64,000 nucleotides of DNA from Gammaproteobacteria bacterium (GCA_028821145.1 JAPPHC010000014.1:19842-83841), one strand, 5' to 3'. Counted from the first letter of the stretch, positions 39,665-50,300 are shown. A program made the numbers and translations. Notes: generated by a model not told the origin, from the letters alone.

Positions 39665-41041
39665 ATGTCCCGGTATTCGAGCCCAGCGAATTCCTTATCC
39701 GCTCTAGGGCCGCTGGACGGGCGCTATGCGGAAGCCGTCCGGCCGCTGGCCGAACTGTTCTCCGAGCAGGGGCTGATCCGGCAGCGGCTGAAGGTGGAAA
39801 TCGCCTGGCTGCGGGCGCTTTGCGCCGAAGAGGCATTCGGGCCTGCCGCTCCGCTCGGTGCCGACGAACTGGCCTATCTGGACGCGCTGGAGCGCGACCT
39901 GGGTGTGCAGGCGGCCGAGCGCGTTAAGAAACTGGAGCAGCAGACCCGCCACGACGTCAAGGCGGTCGAGCTTTACCTGGCCGAACGGCTGCGCGAGCAC
40001 GATTCGCTCGCCGGCCGTATACCTCTTCTGCATTTCGCGTGCACCAGTTGGGACATCAACAGCAGCGCCTACGGCATCATGCTGGCCAGGGCCCGGTCCG
40101 TAGTCCTGACGCCCGTGCTGGAAGCGCTGATCGGGCAGCTTCGATGCATGGCCCGCGAGCACGCCGGCCTGCCCATGCTGGCCCGCACGCACGGCCAGCC
40201 GGCCAGCCCCACGACGCTGGGCAAGGAACTGGCCGTGTTCGTCCACCGGTTGCAGCGCCAGCTTGCCGTCTTCGCCGAAGTCCCGGCAATGGCCAAGTGC
40301 AGCGGCGCCACCGGCAACTACAACGCCCATTACGCCGCCTGTCCCGAGGTGGACTGGCCGGACTTCAGCCGGCGCTTTCTTTCCGGGTTGGGCCTGGAGC
40401 AGAACCCGGTCACGACCCAGATCGAGCCATACGACTGGGTGGCCGAGTATTGCGACGCCCTCGCGCGCATCAACCGCATTCTGATCGACCTGAGCCGGGA
40501 CACGTGGACCTACATTTCGATGGGCTACTTCCGCCAAAAGGCGGTGCGGGGCGAGACGGGGTCGTCCACCATGCCGCACAAGGTCAACCCCATCAACCTC
40601 GAAAACGCCGAAGGCAACCTGGGGCTGTCGAACGCGCTGCTGGGACACTTTTCGGAAAAGCTCCCCGTGTCGCGCCTGCAGCGGGACCTCAGCGATTCCA
40701 CGGTCCTGCGCAACCTGGGCGTCGCATTGGGGCATGCGCTCGTGGCCTGGACGGAAGTGCAGAAAGGTCTGGACAAACTCTCGCCCGACGAGTCAAGAAT
40801 GGGCGAGGACCTCGACTCCGCCTGGGAAACGCTGGCCGAGGCGGTGCAGACGGTGATGCGCGCTCATGGCTGTGAGGACGCCTACGAACAACTTAAGATT
40901 TTATCACGTAATCAGATGGTTACGAGAGATTCCTTACATTCATTCTTGAATAAGGCCGAGCTGCCTGACGAAGCGCGCGAGGTGCTGCTCGCCCTGACTC
41001 CCGCGACTTACACGGGCATCGCGAAGAAACTGGCGGAGTGA
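39665..41041 (+). CDS. purB: Adenylosuccinate lyase
   Basis: A 458-residue enzyme of the E. coli PurB subtype, with SPLDGRYAEAV-like opening (LGPLDGRY), HFACTSWDINSSAYG, THGQPASPTTLGKEL and the superfamily signature GSSTMPHKVNPINLENAEGN. It acts in purine synthesis, cleaving SAICAR and adenylosuccinate. The ATG is at 39665. Nine bases separate it from mnmA, and the purB/mnmA neighbourhood is known from gammaproteobacteria. Confidence 0.97.
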   Translation: MSRYSSPANSLSALGPLDGRYAEAVRPLAELFSEQGLIRQRLKVEIAWLRALCAEEAFGPAAPLGADELAYLDALERDLGVQAAERVKKLEQQTRHDVKAVELYLAERLREHDSLAGRIPLLHFACTSWDINSSAYGIMLARARSVVLTPVLEALIGQLRCMAREHAGLPMLARTHGQPASPTTLGKELAVFVHRLQRQLAVFAEVPAMAKCSGATGNYNAHYAACPEVDWPDFSRRFLSGLGLEQNPVTTQIEPYDWVAEYCDALARINRILIDLSRDTWTYISMGYFRQKAVRGETGSSTMPHKVNPINLENAEGNLGLSNALLGHFSEKLPVSRLQRDLSDSTVLRNLGVALGHALVAWTEVQKGLDKLSPDESRMGEDLDSAWETLAEAVQTVMRAHGCEDAYEQLKILSRNQMVTRDSLHSFLNKAELPDEAREVLLALTPATYTGIAKKLAE

Positions 41042-41050
41042 GGTTTTCCC

Positions 41051-42136
41051 GTGGCGGGCACCGTCATGGTGGCGATTTCCGGCGGAGTGGATTCCGCGGT
41101 GGCCGCGTTGCGCCTGATCGACGCGGGCCACCGGGTGGAAGCCCTGCACATGACCAACTGGGACGAGCCCGACGGTTGCTGCCCTGCCGCCGAGGACCTT
41201 GAGGCCGCGGCGGGCGTGGCCGGCGAACTCGGCATCCCGCTTCACCACCTGAATTTCTCCGACGAGTACCGGCGGGAAGTCTTCGAGGAGATGCTGCTGG
41301 AGTGCCGGGCGGGGCGCACGCCCAACCCCGACGTCGGCTGCAACAGGCGCATCAAGTTCGGCGCCTGCCTGAACCAGGCGCGCAGGCTGGGCGCCGAACG
41401 GCTGGCCACGGGCCATCACGCGCGGCTCGAGCACTCGGTATCCGACACGCGGCTGTTGCGAGGAAGAGACCGCAACAAGGACCAGACGTATTTCCTGCAC
41501 GCGGTTGATGGACGCGCGCTTGGCGATTGTCTTTTCCCGGTGGGCGAACTGGACAAGGAAGAAGTGCGTGACATTGCGCATCGGCGCGGGCTGCCGAACT
41601 ACGCGCGCCCCGACAGCACCGGCATCTGCTTCGTGGGGGAGCGGCCCTTTCCGGATTTCATTTCGAAGCACCTTGCAATGCAACCGGGGCCAATCGTCAC
41701 GCTTTCCGGCAAGCATGTGGGCGAACACCGGGGACTGGCGGCCTATACGATCGGCCAGCGACGGGGACTTGGACTGGGAGGGATGAAAGGCTGTGGCCCG
41801 GAACCCTGGCACGTGTTGCGCAAGGACCTGAGCGCCAATGCTCTGGTTGTGGCCCAGGGGCACGACCACCCGCTGCTGTTCAGCCGCATGATCACGGTGG
41901 GTAAGCTGAAGTGGGTACGCGGCGCGCCAGCTGGACTCCCAGGAGGCATGCGATTGAGCGCCAAGACCCGTTACCGCCAGGAAGACGCCGACTGCGAGGC
42001 GCGACTGCTCGGTCCCGACCGCTGCCTGGTGCGCTTCGACAAACCCCAATGGGCAGTGACGCCGGGCCAGTACCTGGTCTTCTACGCCGGCGAGGAATGC
42101 CTGGGCGGCGGCGTAATCGAACGCGCCGAAGCCTGA
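41051..42136 (+). CDS. mnmA: tRNA-specific 2-thiouridylase MnmA
   Basis: A 361-residue enzyme that thiolates U34 of tRNA-Lys, -Glu and -Gln. The PP-loop motif ISGGVDSAV is at residues 9-17. The first catalytic Cys lies in PDVGCNRRIKFG and the second in STGICFVGER; HALHMTNWDE-like and RNKDQTYFL blocks fit. The GTG at 41051 is preferred, but the ATG at 41066, just before the PP-loop, is possible. It is downstream of purB in the same direction. Confidence 0.95.
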   Translation: MAGTVMVAISGGVDSAVAALRLIDAGHRVEALHMTNWDEPDGCCPAAEDLEAAAGVAGELGIPLHHLNFSDEYRREVFEEMLLECRAGRTPNPDVGCNRRIKFGACLNQARRLGAERLATGHHARLEHSVSDTRLLRGRDRNKDQTYFLHAVDGRALGDCLFPVGELDKEEVRDIAHRRGLPNYARPDSTGICFVGERPFPDFISKHLAMQPGPIVTLSGKHVGEHRGLAAYTIGQRRGLGLGGMKGCGPEPWHVLRKDLSANALVVAQGHDHPLLFSRMITVGKLKWVRGAPAGLPGGMRLSAKTRYRQEDADCEARLLGPDRCLVRFDKPQWAVTPGQYLVFYAGEECLGGGVIERAEA

Positions 42137-42173
42137 CCCGGGGGCGAAGGTTGTCGCTGTTAGCATTGGCCGC

Positions 42174-42872
42174 ATGTGGGGTCAGTGGCCGCAACAACAT
42201 CCGATAAGCGCGCTCTTCGGCGTATTGATTGCGCTCACTCTCGTGCTTTCGCCCGCTGGCGCCGCGGCAAACGAGGAGGCAATCGTGAACGCGGAAATCA
42301 ACCCCCTGGCCGAACTGGGCCGGGAACGCCGCCGCCAGGTCCAGGTCCGTCAGTCTCTGAAAGGCGCACTGGAGCAGGCCGAACCGGGAGACGACACTCT
42401 CGCCGCCCTGCTGGAAGCCTGCGCCGACTACCTGGTCAACTCCATGGGCCGGCTCGACCTGACTGACATGAACATCCACGACCTGCTGAAGGAGCGCGTC
42501 CCGCAAGACAACGCCGAGGTGCATGAAGCATTGCATACGCTCTCAAACCGGCAAGCAACGGCGCGGGCGGAGACCGCCGCGCTCGAAGAGGCGCTGGAGA
42601 CGTACCGCCGGGGCGGCCGCGCCGATTTCGCTGCCTTCGACCGCGCGCTAAGGCACTACCATGCCGTCGTTTCGGAATTGATGACGCCGCGCAAGAACCC
42701 TTTCAGCCCTTACACCGACAAATTATTCACCTTCGAGGACTGGATAAATATCGCCGCAGCCAGCACCGAAACCGTTGCCGCCGAAGACCGTCTGTTCGAT
42801 AGGATAACCGCCGCGGCGCCCGACGATCTCAAGCCCGATTCATTCTCCGGCACGCACGGAATGCGGCCCTGA
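42174..42872 (+). CDS. Secreted or membrane-anchored helical protein, unknown (possibly hemerythrin-like)
   Basis: A 232-residue protein with an N-terminal hydrophobic signal (ISALFGVLIALTLVLSPAGAAA). The mature part is all-helical. Spaced His/Glu/Asp residues (NIHDLL, EVHEALH, RHYHAVVSE) are reminiscent of a hemerythrin/HHE four-helix bundle, but the metal-ligand set is not complete enough to be sure. The gene follows mnmA by 37 bases, so it may be transcribed with it. The convergent MFS gene ends 27 bases away. Confidence 0.6.
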   Translation: MWGQWPQQHPISALFGVLIALTLVLSPAGAAANEEAIVNAEINPLAELGRERRRQVQVRQSLKGALEQAEPGDDTLAALLEACADYLVNSMGRLDLTDMNIHDLLKERVPQDNAEVHEALHTLSNRQATARAETAALEEALETYRRGGRADFAAFDRALRHYHAVVSELMTPRKNPFSPYTDKLFTFEDWINIAAASTETVAAEDRLFDRITAAAPDDLKPDSFSGTHGMRP

Positions 42873-42899
42873 CGGGTCCGCACCCCCGCCCGGCCGCCG

Positions 42900-44279
42900 T
42901 CAGTCGGTCTGAGCCTGAATGCGGACCAGTTCGCGCCGGAAGCAGCGCAACGTAACGGGCGCGAGCGCCAGCACCACCGAACCGTAAATGACCGGCACCG
43001 CAGAAAACGCGAGTGCCAGGCTGTTGGCGCCCGTCACGCCGGGCAGGATGGATTCGAGTACCCCATCGAGGACCTCAAAGCCGGTCCCGCCATTGAACCA
43101 GTCGGACAGCCATCCAACGGTGGACGGCCCGAGCGTCAGCCCGGTAATGCTGATCGCCATGTAATAGACGGCGCTGATCTGTCCCCGGAATTGCGGCGGC
43201 GTGATCATCAACAGCGCCGTCAACCCGGTGGAGGTGGTCGTGGCGATGCCCACCAGGCTGATGCCCAGGGCGACGAACGCCGATACCGCGCCGGGCATCA
43301 GCCCGATGAATATGGTCGTCGGCGCGAACAGGAACATGCCCGCAACGGCGATCAGCAGGGGAGCGTTGTCCCTTCCCCGACGCACCAGGTAATCCGACAG
43401 GGCCCCCGCCGCAAAAACCGTGGCGGGCGCGCAGAGGAGAGTGACGACGGCCTTGATCTGCGCGAATTCCGGTATTTCCATTCCCCAGGTGCGCAAGAAC
43501 ATCGAAGGCAACCAGAAATGCGTGTAGGCAATCGTGGTCATCAGGCAGAACGGCAGCACGAAGGTCAGGTACGTTTTCCAGTTCGAGAAAAGATGGCGGA
43601 ACATGTGCCACGGCGCGCTGGAGGCTCCCTGCTTCAGGTCCCGGCGCACGGGCTCTTTCACGGTCAGCATGGCCAGCGACAGCAGCAGGCCGGGAAGTCC
43701 CACAATGATGAACACCGCCTGCCAGGGCCGGATGGCGCCGACCAGCGGCCAGTTCAGAATTTCCACGCCACGCAATGCGGCCAGCAACGCGCCGATCCCG
43801 AAATAGGCAGTAGCGGTGCCGAGCGAAAGAGCCATGGAATAGACTGCGATCGCCTTGCCGCGCTTCTCCTTGGGGAAGCTGTCGGCGATCATCGACATGG
43901 CGCAGGGACTCAAGGCCGCCTCGCCCACGCCGACGCTCATGCGCAGCAGGAACAACTGCAAATAGTTGCTCGCCAGCCCGCACAAGGCGGTCGCGGCCGA
44001 CCACAGCGCGATTGCGCAACTGACGATGCTCGTACGCCGCGTACGGTCCGCCAGCCACCCCAGAGGCAGCCCCATCGTGGCGTAAAAAATGCCGAAAGCC
44101 AGACCCATTAACAGACCCATCTGGCCATCGCTCAATCCCAGGTCTGCCTTCATCGGCTCGACCAGCAAACCGATTACCGTGCGGTCGATGTAGGAAATGA
44201 AGTAGGACAGCGTAAGCAGCACCACCATGTACCAGGCGACTCCGGGTCGCGGATAGCGAGCGGCGATTGCGGTATTCAT
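42900..44279 (-). CDS. Major facilitator superfamily transporter, Spinster-like
   Basis: A 459-residue carrier with 12 predicted membrane helices. The start TLSYFISYIDRTVIGLLVEP and the GLPLGWLADRTRR loop (the MFS motif A) resemble Spinster/hexuronate-type transporters found near catabolic genes. The ATG at 44279 overlaps the stop of the oxidoreductase gene by one base (TGATG), so the two are translated together and the enzyme may act on the transported compound. The substrate is unknown. Confidence 0.88.
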   Translation of the reverse strand: MNTAIAARYPRPGVAWYMVVLLTLSYFISYIDRTVIGLLVEPMKADLGLSDGQMGLLMGLAFGIFYATMGLPLGWLADRTRRTSIVSCAIALWSAATALCGLASNYLQLFLLRMSVGVGEAALSPCAMSMIADSFPKEKRGKAIAVYSMALSLGTATAYFGIGALLAALRGVEILNWPLVGAIRPWQAVFIIVGLPGLLLSLAMLTVKEPVRRDLKQGASSAPWHMFRHLFSNWKTYLTFVLPFCLMTTIAYTHFWLPSMFLRTWGMEIPEFAQIKAVVTLLCAPATVFAAGALSDYLVRRGRDNAPLLIAVAGMFLFAPTTIFIGLMPGAVSAFVALGISLVGIATTTSTGLTALLMITPPQFRGQISAVYYMAISITGLTLGPSTVGWLSDWFNGGTGFEVLDGVLESILPGVTGANSLALAFSAVPVIYGSVVLALAPVTLRCFRRELVRIQAQTD

Positions 44280-45313
44280 CAGTGTCTTTTCTCCGGTTCT
44301 CCCCGCACGCTGCAGCATTGCACGCCTACGTTGCGCCCATCGTACAGCCTCGCCAGGGCATCGGGCATATTCTCGAAGCCCTCCACGACGTCCTGGACGG
44401 GTTTGAGCTTACCCGCCTTGATCCACGCCGCCAATCCGTCGAAGGCGTCCTGAAAGCGGTCCTGGTAGTTGTAGACGAAGAAGCCTGTCATGCTGCCGTT
44501 CACCGAACGCAGGTTCAGGTAGTTCGACAACGCGAATCGCTCCTCCCTCAGGTATTCGGAAATCGAACCGCACAGCACGATGCGCGCGCCGAGCGCCAGG
44601 TTGTCGAGGCAGGCCGCCAGCAAGTCGCCGCCCACGTTGTCGAAGTAGAGGTCCATCCCGTCCGGGCAGAGCTCCGCGACGCGCGCGCAGGCGTCCTCGT
44701 TCTTGTAGTCGATGGCTTGCTCGCAGCCCAGCTCCCGGATGAAGCGGCATTTCTCCGGACCCCCGGCAATTCCGATCACGCGGCAGCCATGGATCTTCAG
44801 CATCTGCACCACGATCGACCCTACCCCGCCCGCGGCGCCGGACACGACCGCCAGGTCGCCGGACCTGGGCCGTCCGCAGTCCAGCAGCCCCCAGTAGGCG
44901 CTGACCCCGGTCATCCCGAGTACGCCGGCGCCCAGCGAAAACGGCAGGCCGTAGTCCCTGCACTTGAAGAACCGCTCGCGCGGCGTCGCGGCCGTAACCT
45001 TCCACGTCTGCCAGCCAAGCTGTCCCTGAACGATGTCCCCGGGCTGGTAGTCCGGGTGGTTGGACTCCACCACTTCGCCCACTCCGCGCCCGTGGATCAC
45101 GTCGCCAATGTCCAGCGGCGTCTCCCCGGAAGGGTTCAGCCCCTGCATGTACATCCGCATCACGGGCGCCAGTCCCAGGTAGCGCGTCTTCACCAGCATT
45201 TCGCCGGGCCCTGGCGAAGGGATCGGCCGTTCGGCCAGCTCAAAGTCGCTCGGGCGCACGTTGCCTTCCGGCCGCGCCGCAATGCGCCATTGCAGGTTGA
45301 CGTCCTCTCGCAA
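44279..45313 (-). CDS. NADP-dependent medium-chain oxidoreductase (CurA/PTGR-like, zinc-independent)
   Basis: A 344-residue protein. The N-terminal GroES-like domain starts NLQWRIAARPEG and has IHGRGVGEVVES; the Rossmann domain carries SGAAGGVGSIVVQ. No zinc-binding cysteine set is visible, as in the quinone/enone-reducing branch (curcumin reductase, leukotriene B4 12-hydroxydehydrogenase-like). It likely reduces activated double bonds. The TTG start at 45313 lies after an AAGGAGG. It is the first gene of a pair with the MFS carrier. Confidence 0.9.
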   Translation of the reverse strand: MREDVNLQWRIAARPEGNVRPSDFELAERPIPSPGPGEMLVKTRYLGLAPVMRMYMQGLNPSGETPLDIGDVIHGRGVGEVVESNHPDYQPGDIVQGQLGWQTWKVTAATPRERFFKCRDYGLPFSLGAGVLGMTGVSAYWGLLDCGRPRSGDLAVVSGAAGGVGSIVVQMLKIHGCRVIGIAGGPEKCRFIRELGCEQAIDYKNEDACARVAELCPDGMDLYFDNVGGDLLAACLDNLALGARIVLCGSISEYLREERFALSNYLNLRSVNGSMTGFFVYNYQDRFQDAFDGLAAWIKAGKLKPVQDVVEGFENMPDALARLYDGRNVGVQCCSVRGEPEKRH

Positions 45314-45358
45314 AGTGCCGCGCCCTCCTTCCCGGCGGCCACTATACTGGATCGGGCG

Positions 45359-45892
45359 CTATTGGTCCTGCTCGATCATTTCGTAGATCTCGACCATTTG
45401 GCCGGTGGGAGCGCGCAGCAGGATAGTCATCGAGCGGCCCGTGCGCGACGGTCCGTAGGGCTTGACGATATCGACGCCATGCTCGACGGCGCGGTCGTAG
45501 ACGTCGCGAATATTCTTGCCCATGTGCACCAGTACTACGCCGCCATAGGCCGTCCCTTCATCGGGAAGATCAAGCTCGGGAAAATCCGGGGTGTCCTCCA
45601 CCATCAACAGGCCGATCATGGCCCCGTCTTTGGACGTGAAGATCGTGAAGTAAGTGGTCGAATCTTCGTTCCAACCCAGCGCATGGGCAAAGCCCGTGCG
45701 CGGCTCCGGATCGCCGGCGTAGTCGAAGCCCATAACGTCCCTCCAGAACGTGATGGACGGCTCGAGGTCGGCCCGGCGGGCGAGCAACGCGGTGCGTATG
45801 AAGGTGGCGTAGCCCGGCTCGGGTTCGTGGCTGTCCGCCTGGGCGCCGGCGAACATTGCAACGCCGGCAAGCAATACAAGAAATCTGCGCAT
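45359..45892 (-). CDS. Exported VOC-superfamily (glyoxalase/bleomycin-resistance-fold) protein
   Basis: A 177-residue protein with a signal peptide (RFLVLLAGVAMFAGAQA) and one VOC domain (FIRTALLARRADLEPSITFWRDVMGFDY...VLVHMGKNIRDVYDRAVEHG...IVKPYG...APTGQMVEIYEMI). The final glutamate in MVEIYE is the usual metal ligand. An exported VOC protein is unusual. It precedes the oxidoreductase and MFS genes by 45 bases on the same strand and could belong to the same unit. Its substrate is unknown. Confidence 0.85.
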   Translation of the reverse strand: MRRFLVLLAGVAMFAGAQADSHEPEPGYATFIRTALLARRADLEPSITFWRDVMGFDYAGDPEPRTGFAHALGWNEDSTTYFTIFTSKDGAMIGLLMVEDTPDFPELDLPDEGTAYGGVVLVHMGKNIRDVYDRAVEHGVDIVKPYGPSRTGRSMTILLRAPTGQMVEIYEMIEQDQ

Positions 45893-46004
45893 GGGTGTGC
45901 TCCCTGTCTTGGTATCGGCGACAGTATAGGCGGGCTGTTCCGGCGCGTGTACCTCACCAAAAATTCCGCGCTAAACTAATCGCATTGCCAATCGAGGGGC
46001 GAAA

Positions 46005-47087
46005 ATGATCCCGATCAGTCAGAGACATCGCGCCGGCCTTCAGTTCCTGGGGTCGCTGCAGCATTATTCGTCCAGCCACATTCGCGACGTCGCGCGGGAG
46101 CAGTTCGCCGCCAGCAAGAAGGGGCAGGAACTTCTTGAGGCCGAGGTCGCGCCGGAGCCCCGCGCCCAGCTGAGACGTGCGCGGGAAGCGCGCAAGGCGG
46201 CGCTGGAATGTCCGGCTTACCAGCACGAGAGGCTGTACCAGCGCTACGTGGCCGAAGAGAATTTCGTGCGGGCGATTCCGGCCGTGGAGGAAAAGCGCGA
46301 AGAGTGCATTGCAGTCCTGAGCCGCGAGCCCGAGTACCGGGGCGGTTCGCTGGAACTCGACGACAGCGTTCCGATTCCGAAGTACTACGAAGGCGTGGAG
46401 TGGCACCTGGAACCAGGAGGCTGGGACGGCTACGACCTGGCCACACCGATGTTCATGGCCGGCGTGGCCCCGTACGTGTTTTCCCGCGGCGGCTATGCGG
46501 CCGTGGAAGTGGACCAGGACATCCGCCGGCAGCGCGTGGACGTGGTGAGCCTGCTGCCGAAAGACCACTACGACCGCATCTACGAGCCGGGATGCGGGGG
46601 CCTGGGAGCGCTGGCGGCCTGCAGCCAGGTGTATCCCGACGCCGAACTGACCGGCAGCGACATCTCCACGGCGTTGCTCAAAGGCGGGCACAAGGCTGCG
46701 CGCAACATGGGCATACCGATCCACCTGAAGCAGCGCGACGCGCGGGATACGGGCGAGCCGGACGAGTCCTACGACGCCGTGCTGATGTACGCCCTCCTGC
46801 ACGAAATGCCGGTGAAGGTGAGCATCGACACCATTCGGGAAGCCTTCAGGATCCTCAAGCCCGGCGGTGACATCGTGATCAACGACCCGCCGCCGTTCAG
46901 CCGCGTGGATGCGTTCCAGGCCGCGATCCTGGACTGGGAAAGTGAGTATCGCGGGGAACCCTTCTTCAGCGCGGCCTGCTCGATGGACTGGGCAACGGTG
47001 CTCGAAGAAGTCGGCTTCAAGGTGCTCGAGGCGCGCGCCCTGGATTCGCGAGGCTACCCCTGGGTAAACGTCGCGACCAAGCCTTGA
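46005..47087 (+). CDS. SAM-dependent class I methyltransferase
   Basis: A 360-residue protein. The first ~165 residues are a helical extension without a known domain. The Rossmann part has the SAM motif IYEPGCGGLGAL, the acidic GSDIS that binds the ribose, and YDAVLMYALLHEMP as motif IV. Small-molecule O- or C-methylation is a guess. The ATG at 46005 sits 112 bases from the divergent VOC gene. A small gene follows three bases after the stop. Confidence 0.85.
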   Translation: MIPISQRHRAGLQFLGSLQHYSSSHIRDVAREQFAASKKGQELLEAEVAPEPRAQLRRAREARKAALECPAYQHERLYQRYVAEENFVRAIPAVEEKREECIAVLSREPEYRGGSLELDDSVPIPKYYEGVEWHLEPGGWDGYDLATPMFMAGVAPYVFSRGGYAAVEVDQDIRRQRVDVVSLLPKDHYDRIYEPGCGGLGALAACSQVYPDAELTGSDISTALLKGGHKAARNMGIPIHLKQRDARDTGEPDESYDAVLMYALLHEMPVKVSIDTIREAFRILKPGGDIVINDPPPFSRVDAFQAAILDWESEYRGEPFFSAACSMDWATVLEEVGFKVLEARALDSRGYPWVNVATKP

Positions 47088-47090
47088 GAG

Positions 47091-47387
47091 GTGACTAAAC
47101 CGCCGACACGCCCGCTTACCGGCGACGAGAGTCTGGATCGCCTGCTGCGCATGAACACAGAGCTCCTGTCGGAGCTCTGGATCCTGCGCGACCGGGTGAT
47201 GGTCCTTGAGCAAATCCTCGAGGAGAAGGGACTGCTGGATGCCAGGGCGATCGACGACTACGCGCCTTCACCGGAGTTCGGCGAACTCCTGCAGGACGAG
47301 CGCGACCGGCTGGTGCGGCGCGTGGCCGGCGCGCCCTGGACCGAGGAATTCACCTGGCAGTCACTCGTCGAGCGCGGCGGGCGGTAG
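47091..47387 (+). CDS. Small coiled-coil protein of unknown function
   Basis: A 98-residue acidic protein, GTG start three bases after the methyltransferase stop, so co-translated. Residues 15-50 (LDRLLRMNTELLSELWILRDRVMVLEQILEEKGLL, split here as one heptad run) form a likely dimerising coiled coil. Its last 27 bases overlap the convergent RND pump gene. It may be a subunit or adaptor of the methyltransferase; no family is recognised. Confidence 0.7.
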   Translation: MTKPPTRPLTGDESLDRLLRMNTELLSELWILRDRVMVLEQILEEKGLLDARAIDDYAPSPEFGELLQDERDRLVRRVAGAPWTEEFTWQSLVERGGR

Positions 47388-50300
47388 TTTCCGTCCGACC
47401 CAGGCGAAATACACCGCCGGAATCACCAGCAGTGTAAGCACCGTCGTCGAGACCATCCCGCCCAGCATGGGCAGCGCGATACGGCGCATCACGTCCGCCC
47501 CCAGACCGCTGGTCAGAAAGATCGGCGAAAGCCCCGCCAGCACCGTGATCACGGTCATCAGGATCGGCCGCAGGCGCAACGCGGAGCCGACGCTGATCGA
47601 AAGCGCCAGTTCCTCCAGGTTTGCGGGCCTGTCTTCGCGCACGTGGTTGTCGATGTACATGACCATGACGACCGCGGTCTCGGCCGCCACTCCTCCAAGC
47701 GCGATAAATCCGACCGCCACCGCCACGGACAGGTTGTAGCCGGCCATCCATACGGCCCAAAGGCCGCCGATCAGGGCGAACGGGAGCGACAGCATGATCA
47801 TGGCGGTGCGATCGAGGCGACCGAAGTGCAGCATGAGCAGCAGGAAGATCAGCCCGATCGCCGAGGGTATGGCGATATTGAGCCGCTCGCCCGCCGCCTG
47901 GATCTGCTCGTACTGCCCCGACCACTCGATCGCGTAGCCCGGCGGCAGACTCACCGAGCGATCCACAAGGTTCCGGGCCTCGGCCACGTAGCCGCCCAGG
48001 TCGCGTCCCTCGATGTCCACGAACACCCAGCCGGTGAGGCGCGCGTTCTCCGAACGAATCATCGGCGGCCCTTCGGTGAAGGTCACACGGGCCAGTTCGG
48101 CGAGCGGTATGTGCGCCCCGGTGGGCGTCGGAACCAGGATGTTCTCGAGATCGGCGCTGGTCTCGCGAAACGGCCGGTCGTAGCGCAGCATGATGTCGTA
48201 GCGTTCTCGTCCTTCGACGCTCTCCGCCAGTTTCATGCCCCCCAGCGCGGTCTGGATCACCGACTGGAATACGCCCATGTCGATATTGCGCCGCGCGAGT
48301 TCGGAGCGGTCCGGCAGGATTTCGAGGTAGTTGCCGCCCAGAACGCGGTCCGCCAGCGCCGTGCGCGTGCCGGGTACCGTGCCGACCACCGATTCCACTT
48401 CGCGGGCGAGACGCTCGAGTTCGCCCAGGTCGTCTCCGGTGATCTTCACGCCCACCGGCGTGCGCACGCCCGTGGAGACCATGTCCATGCGGATATTGAT
48501 CGGGTAGCCCCAGGAATTGACCAGGCCCGGCATCTGCAGGCGGCTGTTCAGGTCTTCGACGAGCCCCTCGGGAGTCATTCCTTCCCGCCATTCGGACTGC
48601 GGTTTCAAGCGGATCCAGGACTCGATCATCGTCAGCGGCGCCGGGTCGGTCGCGGTGTCCGCCCGGCCGGCCTTGCCGAACACGCTTTCGACCTCCGGCG
48701 CCGCGGCGATCACCCGGTTTGTCTGACCCAGCACTTCGCGAATCTTCGTTGACGACACGCCGGGCAGCGTGGTGGGCATGTAGAGCAGCTCGCCTTCGTA
48801 CAGGGGCGGCATGAACTCCGACCCCAGGCGCGACAGCGGCACAACGGAACTGGCAATCAGAACGGCCGCGGCGGCCACGGTGATCCACTTGAAGCGCAGG
48901 GTCATGCGCAGGCAGGGTGCGTACAGCCGGGCCGCGAATTCGCTGACGGGATTGCGGACTCGTATTCGCCCGCGCAGCAGGAGAACGATAAGCACCGGCA
49001 CCAGCGTTACCGACAGCGCTGCGGCGAACGCCATCGCGTAGGTCTTGGTGAAGGCCAGCGGCGCGAACAGGCGGTAGCTCTCGCCGGTCAGGGCAAACAC
49101 CGGAAGAAAGGAAACGGTAATGATGAGCAGGGAGAAGAAAATCCCCGGGCCCACTTCCTGTGCTGCCCGGATCACGGCACGCCGCCGTGCGCCGCGTCCC
49201 GAACCGGGGCGGATCTCCGAGATCCTGCGATTGGCGTTCTCCACCATGACGATGGAGGCGTCGACCATGGTCCCGATGGCGATCGCAATGCCTCCCAGCG
49301 ACATGATGTTGGCGGTGATGCCCTGGGTGGACATGATCACGAACGCTCCCAGCACTCCAAGCGGCAGCGTGATCAACGCCACGAATGCCGATCGGATGTG
49401 CAGCAGAAAGACGACGATCACCAGCGCGACGGCGATGCCCTCCTCGATCAGCTTGCGCACCAGGTAGGACACCGCCCCTTCGATGAGGGGGGCGCGGTCG
49501 TAGGTCGTAACGATGCGAACGCCGTCGGGCAAACCGCGTTCCAGTTCGGCCAGCTTGGCCTTTACCCGGCCGATGACTTCCAGCGCATTCTCGCCGTCGC
49601 GCATGACCACGATGCCGGCGATCGTTTCACCGGCGCCGTTCAGCTCCACGATGCCGCGGCGCAGGGCAGGCCCTTCCACGATCCGGGAAACGTCGGCCAG
49701 CGTGACCGGCGTGCCGTCCTGTGCGTACACCACCAACTGTTCCAGGTCCAGCCGGTCCTCCACATAGCCGGAGGAACGGATGACGAACTCGCTTTCGCCC
49801 TGCTCCAGAACCCGGCCACCGACTTCGCTGGACGCTGCCTGCACGGCCTCGGAGATGCGCCGGATGGAAACGTCGTATGCGCGCAGTTTGTTGGGATCGA
49901 TCAGCACCTGGTATTCGCGCACGAATCCGCCCACAGAGGCCACTTCCGCCACTCCGTCGACGCCCGCCAGTTCGAGCTTGAGGAACCAGTCCTGCAGCGA
50001 GCGCAACTGGGCCAGATCCGTGCGGCCGGTCTCGTCCACAAGCGCATACTGGTAAATCCAGCCCACGCCCGTGGCGTCCGGTCCGATCTGCGGCCGGGCG
50101 CCCGGCGGCAGTTCCGTGCTGAGGCGCGACAGCGCCTCGACGATGCGCGAGCGCGCCCAGTACAGGTCCACGTCGTCTTCGAAAATCACGTAGACGAAGC
50201 TGGTGCCGAACATGGACGAGCCCCGCACGTCCTTGGTCCTGGGCAAGCCCAGCATGTTCGCCGACAGCGGGTAGGTCACCAGGTCCTCCACGATCTGCGG

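Noticed and set aside
44267-45979. 570-codon plus-strand frame opposite the oxidoreductase and VOC genes
   Set aside because: It crosses two genes and their intergenic gap on the opposite strand and has no known motif; a GC-bias shadow.
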